From CAYFKJ01 sp964343605 (GTDB lineage: Bacteria > Pseudomonadota > Alphaproteobacteria > UBA2966): a stretch of 64,000 nt of DNA. This document shows positions 49,503-56,417 of the stretch, piece after piece; the stretch's first letter is position 1; every line of letters begins with the position of its first letter. The DNA lies in contig CAYFKJ010000006.1 in NCBI GenBank assembly GCA_964343605.1, positions 310,001 to 374,000 on the forward strand, in the 5' to 3' direction. The translations under genes were made by a program, and so were the position numbers. Below the pieces are notes generated by a model. That model ran no database searches, was not told where the DNA came from, and saw only the letters and a list, made by a program, of their open reading frames with translations.

Positions 49503-50573
49503 ATGACGTCGGCGCCTGCGAGATATTGGCATACCCTGGAGGACGGCCGCATTCAATGCGACGTCTGTCCGCGTTTCTGCAAGGTGCGCGACGGACAGCG
49601 GGGGCTGTGTTTCGTGCGCGCCAATGAGGGCGGCGAGATGGTCTTGACGACGTACGGCCGCTCGTCGGGCTTTTGCGTCGATCCCATCGAAAAGAAACCG
49701 CTCAACCATTTCCTACCGGGCACGCCCGTGCTGTCGTTCGGCACGGCGGGCTGCAACCTGACGTGCAAGTTCTGCCAGAACTGGGACATGTCGAAATCGC
49801 GTGAAATGGACACCCTGGCCGATGCCGCGACGCCCGAGATGCTGGCCCGGGCCGCCAAGGAACTCGGTTGCCGCTCCGTCGCCTTCACCTACAACGATCC
49901 CACCATCTTCCTCGAGTACGCCATCGATACCGCCAAGGCCTGCCATGCCCTCGACATCAGGACGGTGGCGGTGACGGCGGGCTACATCTGTCCGGAGCCC
50001 CGGACCGAGTTCTTCAGCCACATCGACGCCGCCAACATCGACCTCAAGGGGTTCACCGAGAGCTTCTATCACGATCTCTGCACCGGACATCTCAACGACG
50101 TCTTGGAAACGCTGGTCTACCTCGTTCACGAAACCGGCGTTTGGGTGGAGGTCACGACGCTGTTGATTCCCGGCGAGAACGACAGTCCGGAAGAAATCGA
50201 TGCCATGACAAAGTGGTTCATGAAGGCGCTGGGGCCCGACGTGCCGCTGCATTTTTCCGCCTTCCATCCCGACTACCGCATGATGGACATCCCGGCAACG
50301 CCGCACAAAACGCTGCTGGATGCCCGCGACATCGCCATGCGCAACGGACTGCGGTACGTCTTCGTCGGCAACGTCCACGACAAGGCGGCCAGCAGTACCT
50401 ATTGCCACGGCTGCGGCACGAAGCTCGTCGGCCGGGACTGGTACCAGCTCAGCGATTGGAACCTCACGGATGACGGTCATTGCCGGAAGTGTGGCACGGC
50501 CTGCGCCGGCGTCATCGAGGGACCGCCCGGCACCTGGGGTCCGAAACGCAAACCGGTGCGGCTCGCCTCTTAG
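49503..50573 (+). CDS. amrS: AmmeMemoRadiSam system radical SAM enzyme
   Basis: 356 residues with GAGGAG upstream of the ATG. An N-terminal Cys cluster (CDVCPRFCKVRDGQRGLC) precedes the radical SAM [4Fe-4S] motif C84-x3-C88-x2-C91 (GCNLTCKFCQNW). A SAM-binding region follows (FTYNDPTIFLEYAIDTAKACH). The C-terminus carries two further Cys pairs (YCHGCGTKLVGRDW; CRKCGTACAG) like zinc knuckles. The family works in a set with Memo and AMMECR1 proteins, which are fused and encoded nearby at 47116-48513. A third repeat copy and a convergent GNAT gene follow. Confidence 0.95.
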   Translation: MTSAPARYWHTLEDGRIQCDVCPRFCKVRDGQRGLCFVRANEGGEMVLTTYGRSSGFCVDPIEKKPLNHFLPGTPVLSFGTAGCNLTCKFCQNWDMSKSREMDTLADAATPEMLARAAKELGCRSVAFTYNDPTIFLEYAIDTAKACHALDIRTVAVTAGYICPEPRTEFFSHIDAANIDLKGFTESFYHDLCTGHLNDVLETLVYLVHETGVWVEVTTLLIPGENDSPEEIDAMTKWFMKALGPDVPLHFSAFHPDYRMMDIPATPHKTLLDARDIAMRNGLRYVFVGNVHDKAASSTYCHGCGTKLVGRDWYQLSDWNLTDDGHCRKCGTACAGVIEGPPGTWGPKRKPVRLAS

Positions 50574-50574
50574 A

Positions 50575-50668
50575 GGGTTTCAAATTTTTTTGGAACACTG
50601 AGGGCCGTGTCGACTGGTTTTGCCTGAAAAATATTGGACAAGGCGTTTCCGTTAAAACGGAAAGCGCT
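50575..50668 (+). repeat. Dispersed two-hairpin repeat, copy C (diverged)
   Basis: Third copy of the element at 13401 and 32801. Hairpin 2 is intact (TTTCCGTT 50646-50653 with AACGGAAA 50656-50663), and CTGAGGGCCGT is recognisable; hairpin 1 and the middle linker have drifted. It fills the 95-base gap between the amrS stop (50573) and the convergent acetyltransferase stop (50669) almost exactly, so it may work as a bidirectional stop or mRNA end. Confidence 0.75.
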
Positions 50669-51214
50669 TTAGGGCAGGGTGTCGTCCCCGTCGCCTACGG
50701 AGCGTTGCATCAGGACACTGTCGACCCAACGGCCGTGCTTGAAGCCGACCGAGCGAAGGGTACCGACGCGCCGGAACCCGAGCTTCTCGTGCAGCGCGAT
50801 GGAGGCCGAATTGCCGCTGTCGCCGATCACCGCCACCATTTGCCTGACCGAGGCGATGCCTTCGCACTCCTCGATGAGGCGGGCGAGCAGCCGGGCGCCG
50901 ATGCCGCGTCCATGGACGCCCGGGGCGACGTAGACCGAGTTTTCCACCGAATGGCGATAGGCCGGACGGGGACGGTAGGCGCCGGCGTAGGAATAACCGA
51001 GAATGGCGCCGCCGCCGTCCGAACCGTCGACGGCGACAAGGTATGGCAGGCCGCGCTCCCGGATATGCTCCCAACGCCGGCGAAATTCCGCCGGGTCGGG
51101 CGGCGTTTCCTCAAAGGAAGCCAGACCGTGCAGGACGTGATGACCGTAAATATCGAGCAGGGCGCCGAGATCGGCGGCTTCGGCATCCCGGATGGTGATG
51201 TCCGCGGCGTTCAT
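50669..51214 (-). CDS. GNAT acetyltransferase, phosphinothricin/methionine-sulfoximine type
   Basis: 181 residues. The N-terminus (ADITIRDAEAADLGALLDIYGHHVLHGLASFEETPPD), the AcCoA motif SVYVAPGVHGRGIGARLLARLIEECE and HEKLGFRRVGTLRSVGFKHGRWVDSVLMQR match the Pat/MnaT group that acetylates phosphinothricin, methionine sulfoximine or related amino acids. Its 5' end overlaps the upstream N-formylglutamate amidohydrolase gene by 4 bases, so the two are coupled, as amino-acid-related enzymes. Actual substrates are inferred only from the group. Confidence 0.87.
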   Translation of the reverse strand: MNAADITIRDAEAADLGALLDIYGHHVLHGLASFEETPPDPAEFRRRWEHIRERGLPYLVAVDGSDGGGAILGYSYAGAYRPRPAYRHSVENSVYVAPGVHGRGIGARLLARLIEECEGIASVRQMVAVIGDSGNSASIALHEKLGFRRVGTLRSVGFKHGRWVDSVLMQRSVGDGDDTLP

Positions 51215-52140
51215 CTCCCGCGGGTCAGCGTCGCCGGGTCCAGGCCCGTGAGCGCGTCGATCACCGACGTCATGTCGCCGGCGACGCCGTCGAATTCCGC
51301 CAGCCGCTCCATCGCCTGTTCATCCATATAGAGCCCGCGGTTGAGCTCGATCTGCAGGGTGTGGACGCCCGCGCCGGGCCGGCCATAGTTGCGCGTCGTG
51401 AAGCCCCCGGCGTAGGGCGTGTTGCGCGCCACCGAATACGTGAGGCCTCTGAAGGCTTGCTCGGCGGTGTCGATTACAGTGTCGGCGCAACTCGAACCGA
51501 AGCGGTCGCCGAGGATGACGTCGGCGCGGCGGCGGCCGGTGTCCTTGTCCATGGGACCGCCCACCGACGGCATGGAATGACAGTCGACCACGACGGCGCA
51601 GCCGAATGCCTCACGGGCGTCCGCGATCAGGCGCTTCAGGCAGTCGTGGAAGGGCGTGTAAATGGATTTCACGCGCCGTTCCGCTTCCTCGAACCGCAAC
51701 TTGCCGGCATAGATTTCAGCGCCGTTTGAAACCACGCGCGCCAGGGTCCCCAGTCCGCCGGTGACGCGGTAGGAGCTGGCGTTGACGTAGGATGGAAGTT
51801 CGCCCTCGAACATTTCGGGATCGAGCTCCCAGGGCTCGCGGTTGACGTCGAGGTAGGCGCGCGGGTAGTTGGCGCACAACAGCGGCGCGCCGAACCGGGG
51901 TGCGGCGGCGAACAGTTCGTCGACGAAGGCGTCTTCCGAGCCCCTCAGGGCCAGTGCGTCGAGGCGCGATTGGGCGATGAAGGCCGCCGGATAGTGTTCG
52001 CCGCTGTGGGGCGAGACGAAGATCAGCGGCGTCGACAGGCGGGCCGGCTCGTCCACGCAAAACGGCGCCACAACGCCCTCTTCGAGGGCGCTCGGCGGGT
52101 CATCGAGCGTGGCACCGTTAGGCTTGTTGACGTCGTGCAT
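51211..52140 (-). CDS. N-formylglutamate amidohydrolase family protein
   Basis: 309 residues. The family signature is visible in LIFVSPHSGEHYPAAFIAQSRLDALALRGSEDAFVDELFAAAPRFGAPLLCANYPRAYLDVNREPWELDP and in VVDCHSMPSVG. The enzyme releases formate from N-formylglutamate, the last step of a histidine-degradation branch, or hydrolyses related N-formyl compounds. No other hut gene is in the window, so the histidine link is not supported here. Its stop overlaps the acetyltransferase start by 4 bases. Confidence 0.88.
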   Translation of the reverse strand: MHDVNKPNGATLDDPPSALEEGVVAPFCVDEPARLSTPLIFVSPHSGEHYPAAFIAQSRLDALALRGSEDAFVDELFAAAPRFGAPLLCANYPRAYLDVNREPWELDPEMFEGELPSYVNASSYRVTGGLGTLARVVSNGAEIYAGKLRFEEAERRVKSIYTPFHDCLKRLIADAREAFGCAVVVDCHSMPSVGGPMDKDTGRRRADVILGDRFGSSCADTVIDTAEQAFRGLTYSVARNTPYAGGFTTRNYGRPGAGVHTLQIELNRGLYMDEQAMERLAEFDGVAGDMTSVIDALTGLDPATLTRGR

Positions 52141-52249
52141 GTGAACGATTCATAAGTCTCAGCGGCCCGGGCCGCAAGGGTTTGCCGCGAATTAGACCAG
52201 TAAAATGCAAAGGAAGCGTTGAAGGGCGTCGATTTTCCGCCCCAAAGGC

Positions 52250-52277
52250 TTGCATCCCTTGGCCGTATGGCTATATA
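52250..52277 (+). promoter_or_regulatory. Promoter of the tRNA-Val gene
   Basis: TTGCAT (52250-52255) and TATATA (52272-52277) are separated by 16 bases. The tRNA begins at 52291, so the start site would be near 52284 with a very short leader, the usual arrangement for a tRNA promoter. Confidence 0.6.
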
Positions 52278-52290
52278 CACAGCGCTTATC

Positions 52291-52365
52291 GGGCGCATAG
52301 CTCAGCGGGAGAGCACTACGTTGACATCGTAGGGGTCGCTGGTTCAATCCCAGCTGCGCCCACCA
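52291..52365 (+). tRNA. tRNA-Val (GAC anticodon)
   Basis: 75 nt with the 3' CCA encoded. Acceptor GGGCGCA pairs with TGCGCCC (52355-52361), the discriminator is A and CCA ends at 52365. The anticodon arm is CTACG-TTGACAT-CGTAG, so the anticodon GAC (52323-52325) reads GUC. The T arm CTGG-TTCAATC-CCAG is canonical. A hairpin terminator follows immediately. Confidence 0.97.
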
Positions 52366-52367
52366 TG

Positions 52368-52404
52368 AAAGGCCTCGGGTAATTCCGGGGCCTTTGCCGT
52401 TTTT
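52368..52404 (+). terminator. Intrinsic terminator after tRNA-Val
   Basis: AAAGGCCTCGG (52368-52378) pairs with CCGGGGCCTTT (52385-52395) with one G-T wobble around GTAATT, followed by GCCGTTTTT. It starts two bases after the CCA end of the tRNA. Confidence 0.85.
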
Positions 52405-52525
52405 GGCCGCCTTTTCCCCAAAATCAAAGGCAGCCGGGATTGATTCGTCCGATTTGCGCGCCTTCGCGCGCGGGCCCGGCTGCGCCGGGCGCTGAAATCC
52501 GCTGTTTATCCGGTCTTGTTGCCCG

Positions 52526-53455
52526 CTAGGTGTCTGTTGCCGCCATCAGCGCCTCGACCTCGTCCAAACTCGGCATGGAGGGGGCGGTGCCGGGGCGGGT
52601 GACGGAGATGCCGGCGGTGGCGCAACCCAGACGGGCGGCATCCAAGGCGTCGTCGCCGCGGGCCAGGCCGGCGGCAAACCCGCCGTTGAAGGCATCGCCG
52701 GCGCCCGTGGTTTCGACGACATCGCCGGCGTTTAGGGCCGGGACCAGTTTCGAGCGCTCTGAGTCCTGGTAGTACACCCCGTTTTCACCCAGCGTGATGA
52801 CGGCGGCGCCTACGCCCCCTGCAAGCAGACGATCCGCCGCGCGCCGGGCATCGTCGGCGGACGTGACAGTTGTGCCCGTTAGTTCTCCGGCTTCGGTTTC
52901 GTTGGGGGTGACGTAGTCGCAGAGCGCCAGCATGCCCTCCGGCAGGGTGGCTGCGGGCGCCGGGTTCAGGATCGTTTTGACCCCGGCCGCGCGGGCGATT
53001 TCCAACGCGCGATGGGCCGCCTCGACAGGTTGTTCCAACTGGGTCAGGAAGACGGACGCCGATCCGATCAGATCGGCGTGGGTGTCCATGTCCGCCGCTG
53101 AGATCGTTGAGGCCACGCCGGGACAGATGATGATGGCGTTGTCGCCCGTCGCCTCCTCGATGAAGATATAGGCGGCGCCGGTGTGGCTGTCGCCGCTTTG
53201 CTCCACCACGGGCTTGACGCCGGCATCGGCCCAGATCCCGAGCGCCATGTCGGCGAAAGCGTCTTGCCCGAGCTTCGAGAGAAATGTCACGTCGGCGCCG
53301 AGCCTGGCGGCGGCGACGGCCTGGTTGGAGCCCTTGCCGCCGGGGCCCAACGCGAAGGCGTTGCCCATGACGGTTTCGCCGATGCGGGGCGCACGATCGG
53401 CGCGATACGACGTGTCGGCATTGAAAACGCCGAGGATTACGATGGGTCCCGCCAT
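52526..53455 (-). CDS. rbsK: Ribokinase / PfkB family carbohydrate kinase
   Basis: 309 residues. The PfkB signatures are GPGGKGSNQAVAAARLGADVTFL near residue 38 and ETTGAGDAFNGGFAAGLARG with catalytic D254. N-terminal ILGVFNADTSYRADRAPRIGETV fits ribokinase, which phosphorylates ribose or similar sugars. It has GGGAG before the ATG and shares a 188-base divergent gap, containing an operator-like palindrome, with the aldose dehydrogenase gene at 53644. Ribose itself is likely, but a related sugar in the adjacent catabolic set is possible. Confidence 0.88.
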   Translation of the reverse strand: MAGPIVILGVFNADTSYRADRAPRIGETVMGNAFALGPGGKGSNQAVAAARLGADVTFLSKLGQDAFADMALGIWADAGVKPVVEQSGDSHTGAAYIFIEEATGDNAIIICPGVASTISAADMDTHADLIGSASVFLTQLEQPVEAAHRALEIARAAGVKTILNPAPAATLPEGMLALCDYVTPNETEAGELTGTTVTSADDARRAADRLLAGGVGAAVITLGENGVYYQDSERSKLVPALNAGDVVETTGAGDAFNGGFAAGLARGDDALDAARLGCATAGISVTRPGTAPSMPSLDEVEALMAATDT

Positions 53456-53585
53456 TCAACGCTCCCGCCAAAACCTGTTCCCGCCGGAATGATGCCCAAG
53501 GCGGCGACGCCGGGCCATCCAAAATAACCGCGAAGAACGATTTTCATGACAGGATAGGCAGAAGTCCTCAGGGTGACGCGGCGGG

Positions 53586-53614
53586 TTGTCATAAGAATAA
53601 ATATTATTTATTTT
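53586..53614 (+). promoter_or_regulatory. Promoter with 17-bp palindrome in its spacer
   Basis: TTGTCA (53586-53591) and TATTTT (53609-53614) are spaced by 17 bases. The perfect palindrome AATAAATA-T-TATTTATT (53596-53612) fills the spacer and half of the -10 box, the classic position for a repressor. The aldo/keto reductase ATG is at 53644. No regulator gene is in the immediate cluster. Confidence 0.5.
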
Positions 53615-53643
53615 CCTTAAAATTCGGGCGGGAGATAAGACGA

Positions 53644-54672
53644 ATGGCTTTGAAGACGCGCCATTGGCAACGGATTGGGAACGGCGAACTGACATTTACC
53701 GAACTCGGATTCGGCAGTGCGCCGCTGGGCAACCTCTATCGGGCGATCAACGATGACGACGCGCGCGCCATCCTCGATGCGGCCTGGGAAGGCGGCGTGC
53801 GCTACTACGACACCGCCCCGCTGTACGGCCTCGGTCTGGCCGAAACGCGGCTCAATCCGTTCCTCAGGGGCAAGAACCGGGACGACTATGTTCTGTCCTC
53901 GAAGGCCGGCCGGCTGCTGCACGCTTGCGCGCCGGAGGAACAGACCGGCATCGGCAAGTGGTTCGACGTGCCTCACCGGCGCGAGCATTACGACTACTCC
54001 TACGACGGCGTCATGCGCTCCTTCGAGTTTTCGCTGGAACGGCTCGGCGTGTCGCGCATCGACATCCTCTACGTTCACGACCTCTGCATCTTTACCCACG
54101 GGTCCAAGGAGGCATCCGACGCCCGCATCGAGGAATTCATGGGATCCGGCTACGACGCCATGACCTCTTTGCGCGATCAGGGCGTGGTGACGGCCATCGG
54201 CGGCGGGATCAACGAGTGGGAGGTCTGCCAGACGCTGGCCGAGCGGGGCGATTTCGACCTCTTCCTGCTGGCCGGCCGTTACACGCTGTTGGAACAGGAA
54301 TCGCTCGAGACTTTTCTGCCGCTCTGCCAGTCCCGCGGCATCGGTATCGTCATTGGCGGTCCTTACAACTCGGGCATCCTGGCCAGTGGTCCGGTGCCGG
54401 GAGCCTGGTTCAACTACGATCCGGCGCCGGAGCAAATTCTGGAGAAGGTCCGGGCGATCGAGGCCGTCTGTAGATTGCACGGCGTGGCCATGGTCGACGC
54501 CGCCTTTCAGTTTCCCCTGATGAACCCCAATATCGTTTCCGTCATTCCCGGCGGCCAGAGCCCCGACCAGATGCAAGGCAATCTGAAAGCGGCGACGGCG
54601 AAAATTCCGCCGGCGCTGTGGGCCGATCTCAAAGCCCGGGGCCTGATGCGCGAAGATGCACCCACCGATTGA
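53644..54672 (+). CDS. Aldo/keto reductase, D-threo-aldose 1-dehydrogenase / L-fucose dehydrogenase type
   Basis: 342 residues with a complete AKR tetrad: D56 and Y61 (YYDTAPLYG), K87 (SSKAGR) and H145 (YVHDLC). The RYYDTAPLYGLGLAETRLNPFLRG and GKWFDVPHRREHYDYSYDGVMRSFEFSLERLG segments mark the D-threo-aldose/L-fucose dehydrogenase branch, which oxidises the sugar C1 to a lactone. The neighbour lactonase-type amidohydrolase follows with a 17-base overlap, so the two probably make one oxidative step pair. Confidence 0.88.
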   Translation: MALKTRHWQRIGNGELTFTELGFGSAPLGNLYRAINDDDARAILDAAWEGGVRYYDTAPLYGLGLAETRLNPFLRGKNRDDYVLSSKAGRLLHACAPEEQTGIGKWFDVPHRREHYDYSYDGVMRSFEFSLERLGVSRIDILYVHDLCIFTHGSKEASDARIEEFMGSGYDAMTSLRDQGVVTAIGGGINEWEVCQTLAERGDFDLFLLAGRYTLLEQESLETFLPLCQSRGIGIVIGGPYNSGILASGPVPGAWFNYDPAPEQILEKVRAIEAVCRLHGVAMVDAAFQFPLMNPNIVSVIPGGQSPDQMQGNLKAATAKIPPALWADLKARGLMREDAPTD

Positions 54673-55531
54673 TCCCGGCATGAGCATCCAGATCGACGCC
54701 CACCAACACTACTGGCAACCCAGCCGGGCCGACTATCATTGGATGACGCCGGACGAGCCCGTGTTGTTCCGCCCCTACGGCCCCGATGATCTTTGGCCGC
54801 ATCTTTCAAGACACCGGATTGCCGGAACCGTTCTGGTTCAGGCCGCCCAGACGGTGGCGGAGACCGAGTACATTCTGGATATCGCGGACGCGACCGAAAG
54901 CGTTCTGGCCGTCGTCGGCTGGATCGACTTCGAGAACCCCGGCGACCTCCGTCACCTCGAAAGGTGGGCCCGGCATCCTAAGTTTGTCGGCGTGCGTCCG
55001 ATGATCCAGGATATCCCGGACGTCGACTGGATGTTGCGCGACGACGTTCAGTGGGCCTACCGGGCCATCATCGACCTTGATCTCACGTTCGATGCGCTTG
55101 GCTTTCCGCAACATCTCGACAATTTCCACACGCTCTTTACCCGTTACCCCGACATGCGCACCGTGATTGACCATTGCATGAAGCCGCAGATTCGCGATCA
55201 CGCGCAGGGGCCGCGTGTCTTCGGGGAGTGGGCGGAGGGCATGTCCAAACTGGCCGAGCAAACCCCGGCCTGCTGCAAGCTCTCGGGCATCGTCACCGAA
55301 GCGGACGAGAACTGGACGGTCGACGACCTTCGGCCCTACACCAATCACGTGTTGACGGCGTTCGGCGCGGATCGCGTGATGTGGGGCTCGGACTGGCCCG
55401 TTTGCCGGCTTCGGGCGGACTATGACGATTGGCGCGCCGCGGCTGAGGATTTGACGCAACATCTCGCCGACAACCGGCGTGCCCGCATTTTCGGCGGGAC
55501 GGCCATCGAGTTCTACCGGCTGGAGATTTGA
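54656..55531 (+). CDS. Amidohydrolase family protein (L-fuconolactonase / PDC-lactonase-like)
   Basis: 291 residues; MSIQIDAHQHYWQPSRADYHWMTPDEPVLFRPY with the metal-binding DAHQHYW motif at the start, MRTVIDHCMKPQI in the middle and MWGSDWPVCRLRADYDDW at the end are typical of the COG3618 lactonases (fuconolactonase, rhamnono-lactonase, 2-pyrone-4,6-dicarboxylate lactonase). It hydrolyses the lactone made by the adjacent dehydrogenase. ATG 54656 overlaps the dehydrogenase; the ATG at 54680 (MSIQIDAH) is an alternative. Confidence 0.87.
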   Translation: MHPPIDPGMSIQIDAHQHYWQPSRADYHWMTPDEPVLFRPYGPDDLWPHLSRHRIAGTVLVQAAQTVAETEYILDIADATESVLAVVGWIDFENPGDLRHLERWARHPKFVGVRPMIQDIPDVDWMLRDDVQWAYRAIIDLDLTFDALGFPQHLDNFHTLFTRYPDMRTVIDHCMKPQIRDHAQGPRVFGEWAEGMSKLAEQTPACCKLSGIVTEADENWTVDDLRPYTNHVLTAFGADRVMWGSDWPVCRLRADYDDWRAAAEDLTQHLADNRRARIFGGTAIEFYRLEI

Positions 55532-55622
55532 GCGATTTTTGTTCTCCGCACATGTAGGCCTTCGCCCAACGCCTGGGCTACACTCGGCCAGCTTTGAGTC
55601 GATTTCGGGGAATGGACGGAAA

Positions 55623-56417
55623 ATGGAAGAACGGGACCGCGCCCCGCTTCGCGTGGCGGTGGCGCAATTCGACGCCGAATGCGGTGATCTGGATCACAAT
55701 ATCGCCAGCCACATCCGACTTCTGGAAGAAGCGGCCGCCGCGGGTGCCGCGCTCGCAGTGTTCCCCGAGCTCTCCCTCACTGGCTATTGCGCGGGCCTTC
55801 TGGATAGAGACGTAACCGCCTGCATCGTGGATCCCGGCGGCGACAAGCTTGCCGAACTGCGCGGCGCCTGTGCCCGTCTCGGCGTCGCCGCCGTCGTGGG
55901 CGCGCCGGTCGCCGGAGAGCGCGGTTTGCACCTGTCTGCCATCGTCATCGGTAACCGGGGCGATATTGAGCGCATCTACGACAAAATGTACCTGGACGAG
56001 GACGAAAGACGATGGTTCCTACGCGGCGGCCACCCCGAGCAGATCACAATTGAAGGCTGGAACCTGGGCATCGGCATTTGTTACGACAGCAGCTTCCCCG
56101 AACACGCCCGCGGCTACGCGGTCGCGGGGGCCGACGCTTATCTCCTGCCGGGCGCCTTTCCGCTGGGACGCTCGGACTATCGGCGCAGCGTCTATTTTCC
56201 CGCCCGGTCCCTGGAAAACACGATCTACCTCGCGTTTTCCAACTACGTCGGGGAACACGACGGTCTCGCCTACGGCGGCATGAGCGCCATTCACGGTCCC
56301 GACGGCCAATGCCTCAGCGATGCCGGACCGGACGATCCGGGTATCGCTGTGCATGACCTCGATGACCGGCTCTTGAAGGAGACCCGCCAAAGCCTGCAGA
56401 TGCTGCAGGATCGCTAG
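55623..56417 (+). CDS. Nitrilase-superfamily carbon-nitrogen hydrolase
   Basis: 264 residues from the ATG at 55623; the frame is open upstream, but the added 48 residues are not protein-like. The catalytic triad is Glu49 (FPELSL), Lys121 (YDKMYL) and Cys153 (GICYDSSFPE). The layout is an aliphatic-amidase or N-carbamoyl amino-acid hydrolase-type member; it lacks the Nit1 features of the gene at 15821. Its TAG stop overlaps the convergent molybdopterin gene stop by 3 bases, sharing CTAG. The amide substrate is unknown. Confidence 0.87.
   Translation: MEERDRAPLRVAVAQFDAECGDLDHNIASHIRLLEEAAAAGAALAVFPELSLTGYCAGLLDRDVTACIVDPGGDKLAELRGACARLGVAAVVGAPVAGERGLHLSAIVIGNRGDIERIYDKMYLDEDERRWFLRGGHPEQITIEGWNLGIGICYDSSFPEHARGYAVAGADAYLLPGAFPLGRSDYRRSVYFPARSLENTIYLAFSNYVGEHDGLAYGGMSAIHGPDGQCLSDAGPDDPGIAVHDLDDRLLKETRQSLQMLQDR

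Noticed and set aside
52405..52525. GC-rich palindromic stretch between the tRNA terminator and ribokinase
   Set aside because: GCGC/CCGG runs are expected in this genome, and I find no consistent stem or a match elsewhere in the window. No attachment-site repeat of the tRNA 3' end is seen either.
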